Numbered from the stretch's first letter, positions 13,677-22,673 are shown. The stretch: 64,000 bases of DNA from Amycolatopsis mediterranei (GCF_026017845.1 NZ_CP100416.1:5251635-5315634); one strand, 5' to 3'. The notes: generated by a model from the letters alone, not told the origin. Program-made: numbers and translations.

Positions 13677-14342
13677 ATGCCGCGCACCCGAGCGCTTGTC
13701 CTTCTCGCCGTCCTCGTGGGTTCGTCGGTCACCGGCTGCAAGCTCGCCGACGGACTCGCTTCCGGCGGCTCCCTGACCCAAGCGCCCGGGACGGTCGCCG
13801 CCCCGCCGATCGCGCCCGCCGAGGCGCGCAACGAGCTCGGAGCGCTGCAGATCGCCGTGCGCGGCACCATGGACGGCTACAGTCGCGACGAGTTCCCGCA
13901 CTGGGACAAGGTCGACGCGAACTGTGACGTCCGGGAGCAGGTGCTCAAGCGCGATGGCCAGAACGTCCAGACCGATGCGCAGTGCGCCCCGAAGTCGGGC
14001 ACCTGGGTCAGCCCCTACGACGGCGAGACCTGGCACAAGGCGTCCGATGTGGACATCGACCACATGGTGCCGCTGGGTCAGGCCTGGATCAGCGGCGCCA
14101 AGAGCTGGACGCGGGAACGCCGCGAGCAGTTCGCGAACGACCTCGTCCGCCCGCAGCTGAAGGCGGTCACCGACAACCTCAACGAGCAGAAGAGCGACAA
14201 GGCGCCGGACGCGTGGAAGCCGCCGCTCGTGTCGTACTGGTGCGCCTACGCCACCGACTGGATCGTCGTGAAGCACGACTACGGCCTGACGATCACGGTG
14301 CCGGAGAAGAACGCCCTCGCCGGCATGCTCGATCACTGTTAG
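13677..14342 (+). CDS. Secreted lipoprotein HNH nuclease (DUF1524-like)
   Basis: This 221-residue protein starts with a lipoprotein signal peptide ending in the lipobox VTGC (Cys21), so it should be tethered outside the membrane. The mature part has the HNH/DUF1524 nuclease pattern. DIDHMVPLGQAW carries the catalytic DH pair, and an Asn-rich stretch (TDNLNEQK) supplies the second half of the beta-beta-alpha-metal fold. Four cysteines may form disulfides in the export environment. Such secreted nucleases are thought to degrade extracellular DNA for nutrients or competition. AAAGGGG precedes the ATG. Its stop overlaps the convergent kinase-like gene by four bases. Confidence 0.82.
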   Translation: MPRTRALVLLAVLVGSSVTGCKLADGLASGGSLTQAPGTVAAPPIAPAEARNELGALQIAVRGTMDGYSRDEFPHWDKVDANCDVREQVLKRDGQNVQTDAQCAPKSGTWVSPYDGETWHKASDVDIDHMVPLGQAWISGAKSWTRERREQFANDLVRPQLKAVTDNLNEQKSDKAPDAWKPPLVSYWCAYATDWIVVKHDYGLTITVPEKNALAGMLDHC

Positions 14343-15115
14343 AACGAGCGGGCCGCCGCCAGCGCCTGGCCGGCGTAGGACTGTCCGAACAGGACGGTGT
14401 GCACCAGCAGCGGGAACAGCTGGTGCAGCCCGATCCGCTCCTCCCAACCGTCCGCCAGCGGGGCATCTGCCCGGTAGGCGCCGAGGATGCGGTCCAGGTG
14501 CGGGCAGCCGAACAGGTGCATCATGGCCAGGTCCGTCTCGCGGTGCCCGCCGTGGGCGGCCGGGTCGATCAGCCACGCCTCGCGCCCGTCCCACAGGACG
14601 TTGCCGTTCCAGAGGTCGCCGTGCAGCCGCGCGGGCGGCTCGGCCGAGGCCGGGATCCGCGTGCAGGCCCGCTCGAACAACGCCGCTTCGGACGGGCCGA
14701 ACGTGCCCGCGTCCCTCGCCAGCCGAACGTAGGGCAGCACGCGGTCGGCCGCGTACCAGGACGCCCAGTCGTCCGCCGGCACGTTGGCCATCGGTGCCCG
14801 GCCGATCCACGCCGCCGCCGGTCCGTCCGGCGGCGGTGCACCGAACGCCGGGGCGCCCGCGCTGTGCAACCCGGCCAGCCCGCGGCCGAACCGTTCCGCC
14901 GCGGCCGCCGACGGGCGACCGGCGGGGACGCGGTCGATCACCAGCCGGTCCCGGTCGTGGCTGTGCACGGTGGGTATCGGGACCGTGCCCGCCGCGGCCA
15001 GCCAGCGCAGCCCCGCGGCCTCGGCGGCGGTGGCGCCGGGGGCGTGCCCGCGCTTGACCACCACCTCGCGGCCGTCGTCGAGGACCGCTTCGCGGACGTC
15101 TCCGGAGTCGCTCAT
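14339..15115 (-). CDS. Fructosamine/ketosamine-3-kinase family protein
   Basis: This 258-residue protein belongs to the aminoglycoside phosphotransferase-like kinase fold. Its best match is the fructosamine-3-kinase family, which phosphorylates sugar adducts on glycated proteins so that they fall off. Motifs visible are the ATP-binding lysine region (VVVKRGHA), the catalytic loop LHGDLWNGNVLW and the metal-binding LIDPAAHGGHRETDLAMM. The ATG at 15115 gives a normal N-terminus. It is divergent from the YjbR gene, with 56 bp between starts, and convergent with the HNH nuclease gene. Confidence 0.83.
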   Translation of the reverse strand: MSDSGDVREAVLDDGREVVVKRGHAPGATAAEAAGLRWLAAAGTVPIPTVHSHDRDRLVIDRVPAGRPSAAAAERFGRGLAGLHSAGAPAFGAPPPDGPAAAWIGRAPMANVPADDWASWYAADRVLPYVRLARDAGTFGPSEAALFERACTRIPASAEPPARLHGDLWNGNVLWDGREAWLIDPAAHGGHRETDLAMMHLFGCPHLDRILGAYRADAPLADGWEERIGLHQLFPLLVHTVLFGQSYAGQALAAARSF

Positions 15116-15171
15116 GTCCGACCACCGTACCGGCGCGCTACGGTGGTCGCCGGAGAACAAAGGGGACGACG

Positions 15172-15528
15172 GTGACGGTCCAGGTCCGGGAACTCGAACA
15201 GCTGCTCGGCCGGCTGGCGGAGGTCCAGCGTTCGGAGGCGCGCGACTACTCGTCGTTCAGCGTGCGCGGCACGCGGTTCGGCTACTTCTGGCCGCGGACG
15301 CGGACCGTCGGTCTCAAGCAGACCGTGTCCGAGCAGCTGGCGCTGGTTTCGGAACGGCCGGACGTGTTCGAGGTGCAGTTCACCGCCGGCGGCTTCGGCT
15401 GGGTGGTCGTGTACCTCGACGGCGTCGACGCCGACGAACTCGCCGAGCTCCTCTACGAAGCCTGGCGGCTGTCGGCGCCGGAGGAACTGGTCGCCGAGGT
15501 GCCCTTCACCAGGATCGCCCGGGCGTAG
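15172..15528 (+). CDS. MmcQ/YjbR-family protein
   Basis: This 118-residue protein shows the compact MmcQ/YjbR (CyaY-like fold) pattern, with YFWPRTRTVGLKQT followed by LVSERPDVFEVQFTAGGFGW. Members are often annotated as DNA-binding but their function is not established. The GTG at 15172 follows AAGGGGAC. The last 76 bases overlap the 3' end of the convergent acetyltransferase gene, so antisense pairing of the two transcripts is possible. Confidence 0.72.
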   Translation: MTVQVRELEQLLGRLAEVQRSEARDYSSFSVRGTRFGYFWPRTRTVGLKQTVSEQLALVSERPDVFEVQFTAGGFGWVVVYLDGVDADELAELLYEAWRLSAPEELVAEVPFTRIARA

Positions 15529-16316
15529 AGCAGATCGAAGCCCTGCCGCTGCACGTTCTGGTGCGACTTCGACCCGGGCTGCGTGGTGACGACGGCGAGG
15601 TCGCACCCGGCCTCGGCGGCCGCCGCGAGCCGGGCCCGCAGCAGCGCGGTCTGGACGCCGCGCCGCCGGTGCGCGGGCAGCGTCGCCGCGCCGCTGAACT
15701 GCGCGATCCCGTCGGTGATCCGGAAGCTCGCGCCGCCGGCGAACTCGCCGTCGCGTTCGGCGAGGTACCGCCGGACGCCGGCCATGTCCCGCAGGGCGTT
15801 CACGAGCAGCTCGCGCGGGAAGTCCTCGTGCGAGGGCAGTCCCTGCTCGTCGGCCACCAGGGACGCTTCGGCCACGGCGGAGAGCCAGGTTTCCAGCTCG
15901 TCGTCCCGGCAGGCGCGGACGTCGGCGGGGAAGTCGCTGTCACCGATCCGCCGTCCGAGCACGTTCTCGTACGACTCCAGGCGGTAGCCGCGCGTGGTCA
16001 GCAACGCCCCGACCGCCGCGTCGGCGAGCTGGGAAAGTTCGACCTGCACCGGCGCACCGAGCTCGGCGAAGGCCGCTTCCACCTCGTCGAGTTCCGCGGG
16101 GTCCGGCAACCCGGCGAACCCGAGCCCGGCCACCTTGTCGAACGGTGAGCCCGCCTCGGCGAAGGTCGCGACCCCTCCGGCGAGCGGACGCGCGAAGCCG
16201 AGGTCATCCCCGAGCCGCACCCGGGCGGCAGCACTGCACGCCGCGACGAACCGCGCTTCCGCGTGTTCGATCCTGGCCGCCAGCGCGGTGTCGCAAAAAA
16301 GCCGTTCCCCGTCCAC
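15453..16316 (-). CDS. GNAT-family N-acetyltransferase
   Basis: This product of about 287 residues has a C-terminal GNAT domain (about 130-270). It contains the acetyl-CoA pyrophosphate loop AHRRRGVQTALL and later QGFDLLYARAILVK. The N-terminal half is a second, divergent GNAT-like lobe. The substrate is unknown. I chose the GTG at 16316, giving MDGERLFCDTALAARIE, because homologous proteins as I remember them begin this way; no clear ribosome-binding site is visible. This start codon lies inside a hairpin followed by six U residues (16295-16349), which looks like the terminator of the upstream peptidase gene, so the start or promoter needs care. The C-terminal 16 residues (Ser/Ala-rich) extend past the domain and overlap the YjbR gene. 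Confidence 0.75.
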   Translation of the reverse strand: MDGERLFCDTALAARIEHAEARFVAACSAAARVRLGDDLGFARPLAGGVATFAEAGSPFDKVAGLGFAGLPDPAELDEVEAAFAELGAPVQVELSQLADAAVGALLTTRGYRLESYENVLGRRIGDSDFPADVRACRDDELETWLSAVAEASLVADEQGLPSHEDFPRELLVNALRDMAGVRRYLAERDGEFAGGASFRITDGIAQFSGAATLPAHRRRGVQTALLRARLAAAAEAGCDLAVVTTQPGSKSHQNVQRQGFDLLYARAILVKGTSATSSSGADSRQAS

Positions 16317-16349
16317 TTCCCCACAGTGGCGGAAGCGGACGGGGAACGG
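16295..16349 (-). terminator. Rho-independent terminator after the M1 peptidase gene
   Basis: Read on the minus strand, a 19-bp stem (16331-16349 with 16302-16320, one mismatch) with a 10-base loop is followed directly by GC and six T residues (16300-16295). It lies 48 bases after the peptidase stop codon. This is the only classical stem plus T-run terminator noticed in the window. It also overlaps the likely start codon of the acetyltransferase gene. Confidence 0.8.
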
Positions 16350-16396
16350 AACCGATTTTGTCGGTGCCCTCCGATAGCGTGGAAAACGGGGGCTGC

Positions 16397-18481
16397 TCAG
16401 CCCTCCACGCGGTGCGAAGCCCAGAACGAGGTCAGGTCGGTCGACCCGGCGGCCGCCTGCGCCGCGGCCTTGAACTCGGCCGTCGTGGACACGCCGTACC
16501 AGTGCGATTGCGCGTACGACTTCAGCAGGTTCGCCATCGCCGTGTCGCCGATGAGCCGACGCAGGTCGTGCAGGGTGCACTTGCCGTAGTTGTAGACCAC
16601 GGTGGAATACCGGGACGAATGCGCGTCCCAGTAGGCCATCGAGTTGGTCAGCTTCTCCGCGCTCGACTGCCACGTGATGCCGCAGCCGCTGCCGGTGATC
16701 CCGCGGTAGAGGTCGGTGGCGTAGTCGGTGAAGCTCTCGTCGAGCCACGGCGAGTTGTACTCGTCGTCGCCGACGATCCCGTAGAACCACTGGTGCGCCA
16801 GCTCGTGCGGGAGTGCCGTGGTGGACACGAGGTCCATCACGAAGCCCGGGTACTCCATGCCGCCGAACCAGAAGTTGTTGTCCAGCACCACGTCCACCTC
16901 GCCGTACGGGTAGTCGCCGAAGCGGCCCGAGTGGACGTCGATGGCGTCGGCGGCCAGCGTGAGCATCTGGTTGGCGCTGCTGGTGGAGATCCCGCTGACC
17001 GAGTAGACGTTGACGCGCACGCCCTTGCCGGACGTCGTGCTGATCTTCGCGAACGGGCCGGCGCCCCAGGCGAAGTCCCGCACCTTGGGAGCCACGGCGT
17101 GCGTGGTGGTCGTGCTGCCGCTGGTCGTCTCGGTCGAGGTGCCGGTGGCCGGGGTCAGCAGCGACGCCGGGTGCACGAGCGTGACGTCGAAGTCGCTGAT
17201 CACCGTGTAGAACGACTCGCCGTTGTTCGTGTACGGGTCGAGGTGCCAGCCCGCGCCGTCGCGGACGGCGAGCACCGGCAGCGCGTTGCCGATCATGTTG
17301 AACGCGCCGTCGTGGCCGAACCGGTCGGCACCGCTGGGCACGACGATCTTCAGGTCGAACCCGATGGTCGCGGACTGGCCCTGGGCCAGGGGCGCGGGCA
17401 GCGTGATCTTCATGGCCGTGCAGTTGACACTCAGCGCGGACGGCGTGCCGCCGGTGACGTTCGTGACGGTGATCGGCGTGCTCGGGCAGCTGCCGTGGTA
17501 GTTGTCCCAGAGCCGCAGGTACACCTCGGGCAGCGCGGTGGCCGAGCCGTTGGTGAAGCTGACGCTCTGGTGCCCGGTCCAGGTGTCGCCCGCGGTGTTC
17601 GACGTCAGGTTCACCGTGTAGGCCGGGTTGATCGGCGTGCGCGTCGAGTCGGCGGGGGCGGCCGAGATCGTCCACGTGAACGTGGCGCTGCCGCTGTTGC
17701 CGGCCGGGTCCTTCGCCGTCACGGTCACCGACGAAGTGCCGGCGGTCGTCGGCGTGCCGGTGATCTTGCCCGTGCTCGCGCCGATCGTGAGGCCCGCGGG
17801 CAGGCCGGTGGCGCTGTAGGTGAGCGCGTCGCCCTGCGGGTCGCTCGCCTGGATCTGCAGCGACGCGGCCTGGCCGACGGCGCCGGTCTGGGCGCCCGGC
17901 GAGGTGACGACCGGCGACTGCGGGTTGCTCGTCCCGGTCGTGGTCAGGGAGAAGTCGTCGAGGACGAAGTCGGTGGCCAGGCTGGAATCCTCGGTGCCGG
18001 TGAGCTTCAGCGTCACGGTCTGGCCGAGGTAGCGGGAAACGTCCACGGTGCGCTGGACGTATCCGGTGTTCTTGTCGAGGTTCGAGTAGCTCGCCAGGGT
18101 GTCGGTGCCCGCCTGGACCACCAGCTTGTCGTACTTCGTGCTGGTCGTCGTCTCCTGGGTGTCGATGTGCGAGAACCACGAGAGGGTCGCCGACGCGCAG
18201 CCGGCGGGGAGCGTCAGCGATTGGGACAGGGTGTCGGTGTGCGTGCTGCCGGTGCCGTCCAGCCAGGCGATCATCGTCCCGCCGTGCGCGGGTTCCGCCG
18301 TGGTGGCGGCGGAGATGACCCCGCTGGTCTGGGTCCACGGCGTGGTGCCGCTTTCGAACCCGCCGTTGCCGACGATCTGGTCACCGCAGACCGCGGCGGC
18401 CTCGGCCGGCGCGGCGACGGCGACTGTGCCCAGCAGGCCGATGGCCACGCCGAGCGCAGCAGAAAGCACCCTCGATCTCAT
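16397..18481 (-). CDS. Secreted M1-family zinc metallopeptidase with N-terminal accessory domains
   Basis: This 694-residue exported protein starts with a Sec signal peptide (cleavage near PAEAAA, about residue 29). Next comes a beta-rich module with the look of a carbohydrate- or surface-binding domain (about 30-165), then an Ig-like putative domain of the He_PIG type (about 170-265, DPQGDALTYSATGLPAGLTI). The C-terminal M1 (gluzincin) peptidase occupies about 275-690. The exopeptidase-type motif is GGMEYPG instead of GAMEN. The zinc site is HELAH (His559, Glu560, His563) with Glu582 in WLDESFTDY, exactly 18 residues later. It probably degrades extracellular peptides. AAAGGAC precedes the ATG. 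It is monocistronic with a terminator downstream. Confidence 0.9.
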   Translation of the reverse strand: MRSRVLSAALGVAIGLLGTVAVAAPAEAAAVCGDQIVGNGGFESGTTPWTQTSGVISAATTAEPAHGGTMIAWLDGTGSTHTDTLSQSLTLPAGCASATLSWFSHIDTQETTTSTKYDKLVVQAGTDTLASYSNLDKNTGYVQRTVDVSRYLGQTVTLKLTGTEDSSLATDFVLDDFSLTTTGTSNPQSPVVTSPGAQTGAVGQAASLQIQASDPQGDALTYSATGLPAGLTIGASTGKITGTPTTAGTSSVTVTAKDPAGNSGSATFTWTISAAPADSTRTPINPAYTVNLTSNTAGDTWTGHQSVSFTNGSATALPEVYLRLWDNYHGSCPSTPITVTNVTGGTPSALSVNCTAMKITLPAPLAQGQSATIGFDLKIVVPSGADRFGHDGAFNMIGNALPVLAVRDGAGWHLDPYTNNGESFYTVISDFDVTLVHPASLLTPATGTSTETTSGSTTTTHAVAPKVRDFAWGAGPFAKISTTSGKGVRVNVYSVSGISTSSANQMLTLAADAIDVHSGRFGDYPYGEVDVVLDNNFWFGGMEYPGFVMDLVSTTALPHELAHQWFYGIVGDDEYNSPWLDESFTDYATDLYRGITGSGCGITWQSSAEKLTNSMAYWDAHSSRYSTVVYNYGKCTLHDLRRLIGDTAMANLLKSYAQSHWYGVSTTAEFKAAAQAAAGSTDLTSFWASHRVEG

Positions 18482-18692
18482 GGAGGTCGTCCTTTCCCGG
18501 CTCCGCCCGTGGGAGCCAGGAGAAGCGTCCTCTGCGGCCCGGATGCGCGGAACCCGCCATGAGTCGGGTTCCGTGAGCTGGAGGCCGAGCTCGCCGGGTG
18601 CGCGCCCCATCCTCCAGCGCGCGGTAGTCACCGAACGTGACCGCCGCCGTGCTCCGGTGGCGGCCCGACCCGGCGCCACGCAGAATGCGCGC

Positions 18693-19055
18693 ATGCAGCC
18701 GACGGTCGTCCGGGTGGCGCGCCTGTCCGACCCGGCCGGGCCCGCCGACGGCGTCCGCGTGCTCGTCGAACGGCTCTGGCCGCGCGGCACCGCCCGGACG
18801 GCGGTGGTCCTCGACGGCTGGTACCGCGGCTTGGCCCCGTCCGACGACCTGCGCACCTGGTACGGCCACGATCCCGAGCGGTTCGCGGAGTTCGCCGAGC
18901 GTTATCGAGCGGAGCTGCGCGAGCCGGATCGTGCGGCGGCGCTGGCCCGGCTGCGCGAGCTGGCCGGAGACGGCCCGGTGACCCTGCTGACGGCGAGCGG
19001 ATCTCCTGCGATCAGCCAGGCGGCCGTGCTGGCGGCGGTGCTCACGGGGGAGTGA
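18693..19055 (+). CDS. DUF488-family protein
   Basis: This 120-residue protein matches the DUF488 family, with RLSDPAGPADGVRVLVERLWPRG near the N-terminus and WYGHDPERFAEFAERYRAEL in the middle. The family has no settled function. The start chosen (ATG at 18693) gives the usual N-terminus. It is divergent from the peptidase gene and ends ten bases before the convergent GH2 gene. Confidence 0.82.
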   Translation: MQPTVVRVARLSDPAGPADGVRVLVERLWPRGTARTAVVLDGWYRGLAPSDDLRTWYGHDPERFAEFAERYRAELREPDRAAALARLRELAGDGPVTLLTASGSPAISQAAVLAAVLTGE

Positions 19056-19064
19056 GGCCGCCGC

Positions 19065-21401
19065 TCAGGAGCGAGGCGCGTTCGCCGTCACCCGGACCGA
19101 GGCCGTGGCCGAGCCGAGCGTCGGGTGCCGGGCCGTCAGCGTGAGGGTCGACGGCGACCCCGCGAACGGCCGCAGCCACACCCCGGCCGCGCCACCGGTC
19201 GCCCCGAAGTCCAGTGCCGGATCCCCGATCAGCTCGCCCGGTCCGGTCAGCGTCAGCCGCACCTCGCCTGCCGTCCCCGCGCGGAGCGTCCCGAAGCGGT
19301 CCACCGCCGCCACCACCACCCGGGTTGCGTCGCTGCCGTCCGCGCGCAGTTCCGGGTCGTCGGGCACGCAGCTGAGCACGTCGAAAGCCCGGTCGCCGCT
19401 GAAGCGACGGCTGACGACCAGCCGCTCGCCCACGTAACCGTCGATGCGCAGCTCCGGCCGCCGCCCCTTCGGCACGACCAGGTCCGCCGCGAACGGCGGG
19501 TACCGCAGGTGCGGGAAGTCCGCGCGCCGGCTGCGGGCCTCCCCCGCCGGCCGGTCGTCGAGGAACAGCAGCAGGCGGTCGCAGTTGGACCAGATCGTCG
19601 CCCCCGGTCCGGGCCCGGCCGGCTGGGCGGTGAAATCCCAGGCGAAGCCGGGCTCGACGACCGCCCGCGCCCGCGGGTCGGCCTGCGAGGCGTAGAAGGC
19701 CGCGGCGGGCTTGGGGATCCGGAAGATGTCCGACACCCCGGCGTACTTGGACCCGCCGACCGCCCGCTGCCAGCCGGACGGGTAGTCGAACGCGCACCAG
19801 GCGAGCAGCCCGCAGTAGCGGTCGTCGGCGGCGGCCAGGTCGTGGGCCTTGGCGTGCAGTTCCGCCTGTTGTTGCCGGACGCCGGGGGTGTCGGTCCGGC
19901 GGTAAGCGCGGGCCCCGGCGAGCGTGCCGATCGTCTCGGTCACCAGGTACGGCACCCCCGGCCGCGGCGGGCGCAGCCGGAAGGGCACCCCGCGCCGGGC
20001 GGTGTAGTCGTTGTAGGCCAGGACCTCGACGTCGCTGCCGGCGAACCGCCCGAGCGTGGGGCTGGCCAGCGCGCCGCTGGTCGGCCGGGACGGGTCGAGC
20101 TGCCGGGCCAGCTGCCCGGTCCGCTGGTACATCGCCGTCGTGCCGTTGGCCTCGTTCACCCGCGTGCCCCAGACGACGATGCTCGGGTGGTTGCGGTCGC
20201 GCACCACCATCCCCTCGACGTCCGCCAGGTTCCGCCGCTGCCAGGCGTCGTCCCCGACGTGGCCCCAGCCCGGGATCTCCTCCCACACCAGCAGGCCCAG
20301 CTCGTCGCAGGCGTCGAGGAAGGCGCTCGACTGCGGGTAGTGCGAGCAGCGGACCATGGTGCAGTTCAGCTCGCGGCGCAGGATTTCCGCATCGCGCCGC
20401 TGCACGCGGTCCGGCATCGCCCCGCCGGCGAACGGGTACCACTGGTGGCGGTTGAGCCCGAACAGCTTGAGCCGCCGTCCGTTGAGGAAGAAGCCCTCGG
20501 TGGTGAACCGCGCGTCGCGGAACCCGGTCCGCACCACCCGCTGGTCGAGCGTGTGCTTGCCGGACTGGACCGTCACCACGACTTCGCAGAGCGCGGGGTC
20601 GTCGACGTCCCAGAGGCGCACCGCGCCGAGCCCGCCGACGTCGAATTCGACCGTCGTGCCACGCACCGGCGCGCCGCCGTGGGCGAGTTCGCGACCCGCT
20701 TGGAGCACCGACGCGGTCACCTGCCCCACGACGGGCACGTCGAGCGTGCACGTCACGTGCAGCGAGCGGCCGGGGGAGAGGACGTCGACGGGCCGCGCGA
20801 AGACGTCGGCCAGCCGGACCCGGGGCACCGCGCCGACCGTGGCGGGGCGGTAGATCCCGGCCGGCTGGTAGAAGTCGATCACCGACGGCCCCTCGTCGCG
20901 CGGCAGGTTGGGCGGCACGTCCAGCGCCCACCGCCCGTCGACGACCACGGCGAGCACGTTGTCGCCCGCCACGACGTCCGGCAGCGCCACCTCGAAGGGC
21001 AGGTAGCCGCCTTCGTGGGTGGCGACGAGCCGGCCGTTGAGGTGCACCTCGGCGTTCGTCATGACCCCGTCGAAGCGGGCGGTGTGGCGTTCGGTCGTCG
21101 TCGCGGTGAAGTGCTTGCGGTAGATCCACCGGTCCTGCCAGGACGCCGGGTCCCACCCGGTCCACGAAAGCGGCGTGACGCAGTGGGGCAGCTGCACCGG
21201 CGCGAGGTCGATCTCGTCGAAGCCCAGCTCGGTGCAGCCGTCGTCGTACCGCCCGAACAGCCAGAAATCGCCCAGGTGGACGGTTTCCGCGCCGGGCGCG
21301 GTGTGCCCGGCCGACCCGGCGACGACGCCGAGCAGCGCGGCCCCGCCCGCGGCCAGGAACCCGCGCCGGGACAGGCCCGGGCTGCTGTGCGAGTCGGCCA
21401 T
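19065..21401 (-). CDS. Tat-exported glycoside hydrolase family 2 enzyme
   Basis: This 778-residue protein carries a twin-arginine signal (SRRGFLAAGGAALLGVVAG), so it is exported folded. The mature part has the GH2 order: a jelly-roll sugar-binding domain (about 45-190), an Ig-like domain, the TIM barrel (about 290-590) and C-terminal beta domains. Glu417 in RVNEANG fits the acid/base catalyst and Glu489 in VTETIG the nucleophile. Substrate could be a beta-galactoside, beta-glucuronide or another beta-linked sugar. It lies downstream of the LacI gene on the same strand and next to the rhamnose operon, so it may release or trim rhamnose-containing glycosides. That role is inferred from position only. 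GGAGGTCGTGG precedes the ATG. Confidence 0.85.
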   Translation of the reverse strand: MADSHSSPGLSRRGFLAAGGAALLGVVAGSAGHTAPGAETVHLGDFWLFGRYDDGCTELGFDEIDLAPVQLPHCVTPLSWTGWDPASWQDRWIYRKHFTATTTERHTARFDGVMTNAEVHLNGRLVATHEGGYLPFEVALPDVVAGDNVLAVVVDGRWALDVPPNLPRDEGPSVIDFYQPAGIYRPATVGAVPRVRLADVFARPVDVLSPGRSLHVTCTLDVPVVGQVTASVLQAGRELAHGGAPVRGTTVEFDVGGLGAVRLWDVDDPALCEVVVTVQSGKHTLDQRVVRTGFRDARFTTEGFFLNGRRLKLFGLNRHQWYPFAGGAMPDRVQRRDAEILRRELNCTMVRCSHYPQSSAFLDACDELGLLVWEEIPGWGHVGDDAWQRRNLADVEGMVVRDRNHPSIVVWGTRVNEANGTTAMYQRTGQLARQLDPSRPTSGALASPTLGRFAGSDVEVLAYNDYTARRGVPFRLRPPRPGVPYLVTETIGTLAGARAYRRTDTPGVRQQQAELHAKAHDLAAADDRYCGLLAWCAFDYPSGWQRAVGGSKYAGVSDIFRIPKPAAAFYASQADPRARAVVEPGFAWDFTAQPAGPGPGATIWSNCDRLLLFLDDRPAGEARSRRADFPHLRYPPFAADLVVPKGRRPELRIDGYVGERLVVSRRFSGDRAFDVLSCVPDDPELRADGSDATRVVVAAVDRFGTLRAGTAGEVRLTLTGPGELIGDPALDFGATGGAAGVWLRPFAGSPSTLTLTARHPTLGSATASVRVTANAPRS

Positions 21402-21477
21402 CCACGACCTCCGTGCTCGGGCTCCCCTGGGGTATCGCTTGTAACCGGTAAGACGTCACAAACGATCAGCGGGTTGC

Positions 21478-22524
21478 TCAGCGCAGGGTCGAGGCGCGCA
21501 CCACCAGTTCCGGGGTGAACACGACTTTCCGGTGTTCGTGGCCGGTTTCGGACACCTCCGCCAGCAGCAGTTCCACGGCCGTGCGGCCCAGCCGCCGCCG
21601 TGGCTGGCGGACCGACGTCAGCGGGACCGCGGCCGCCGCGGCGAACTCGATGTCGTCGTAGCCGACGATCGCCAGGTCGTCCGGGACGCTCATGCGCAGG
21701 TTGGCGCACGTCTGCAGCAGGCCGAGGGCGACCAGGTCGTTGGCGCAGAACGCGGCGGTCGGGCGCACCGGCGCCGGCAGTCCCGCCAGCCGCTCGCCCG
21801 CGCCGCGGCCGTCGGCCACCGTCAGCGCCGTCGTGGTCAGGTCGACGAGCTGGTCCGGGCCGAGCCCGGCGGCGGCCAGGGCCCGCAGCGCACCGAGCCG
21901 CCGGTCGCGGACCTGGCCGACCGTCGTGTGGTTGCCGACGAAGGCGATCCGCTCGTGGCCCTGTTCCACCAGGTGCCGCACGGCGATCTCACCGCCGTGG
22001 ACGTCGTCGACCGCGACCGAGCAGTGCGAGGTGCCTTCCGGTGTGCGGTCGACGACGACCACCGGCGTGCCGCGGCGGGCGATCTCGCCCAGCAGCGGGG
22101 CGTCCGGGTCGACCGGCGTGATGAGGACGCCCTGGACGCGCTGCTGCTCGAGCCGCCCGAGGTAGGCCGCCTCCCGCGACGGCTGGTGCGCGCTGTTGCA
22201 GAGGAAGAGGGAAAGGCCGCCCTCGCCGGCGGCGTCCGCGGCGTCTTCCATGCCGGCCGCGACGTCGGTGAAGAACGGGTTGCTGCCGTCGAGCATGACG
22301 TAGGCCAGCACCCGGCTGCGCCCGGCCCGCAGTTGCCGCGCGGATTCGTTGCGCACGAAGCGGAGTTCGGCCATCGCGGCTTCGACCTTGGCCCGGGTCG
22401 CCGGGCTGACCCGATCGGGCCGGTTGAGCACGTTGGACACCGTGCCGAGGGAGACGCCGGCGGCCGCCGCGACCTCCTTGATGCCCGCCGCGCGCGGCTC
22501 GGCACCAGGCTCCCTGACCACCAT
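21478..22524 (-). CDS. LacI-family regulator of the rhamnose locus
   Basis: This 348-residue repressor has a LacI-type helix-turn-helix (GIKEVAAAAGVSLGTVSNVLN, about residues 15-36), a hinge helix and a ligand-binding domain with YVMLDGSNPFFTDVAAGME and VGYDDIEFAAAAAVPLTSVRQP. It is divergent from the ABC importer operon and upstream of the GH2 gene, so it should repress rhamnose uptake and breakdown until a sugar signal binds. The ATG at 22524 is preceded by AGAGGGGG; an upstream in-frame ATG at 22566 is less likely. A candidate operator (TGAAACCTTTCA) lies before the ATPase gene, and a related half site (TGAAACGT) lies just upstream of this gene at 22551. Confidence 0.88.
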   Translation of the reverse strand: MVVREPGAEPRAAGIKEVAAAAGVSLGTVSNVLNRPDRVSPATRAKVEAAMAELRFVRNESARQLRAGRSRVLAYVMLDGSNPFFTDVAAGMEDAADAAGEGGLSLFLCNSAHQPSREAAYLGRLEQQRVQGVLITPVDPDAPLLGEIARRGTPVVVVDRTPEGTSHCSVAVDDVHGGEIAVRHLVEQGHERIAFVGNHTTVGQVRDRRLGALRALAAAGLGPDQLVDLTTTALTVADGRGAGERLAGLPAPVRPTAAFCANDLVALGLLQTCANLRMSVPDDLAIVGYDDIEFAAAAAVPLTSVRQPRRRLGRTAVELLLAEVSETGHEHRKVVFTPELVVRASTLR

Positions 22525-22661
22525 CCGGCCCCCTCTTTGCTCAGCAGTGTTGAAACGTAACATCACCGCGAACGAGCTGGTGAAGATGCCATTCGGCCAC
22601 GGCTGGGCCGATGCATTGACTTCTCGTTCCGCCGCATAGTAGCTTCACCGCACCAGATTTG

Positions 22662-22673
22662 TGAAACCTTTCA
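22662..22673. promoter_or_regulatory. Candidate LacI-type operator before the rhamnose operon
   Basis: TGAAACCTTTCA is an inverted repeat with TGAAA and TTTCA arms, close to the LacI/CcpA-like consensus TGAAACGTTTCA. It ends 14 bases before the ATPase start, so a bound repressor would block initiation or early elongation. Confidence 0.5.

Noticed and set aside
21442..21451. TAACCGGTAA between GH2 and LacI genes as an operator
   Set aside because: Symmetry is weak (mismatches in both arms when extended) and no second copy was found; not strong enough for a feature.
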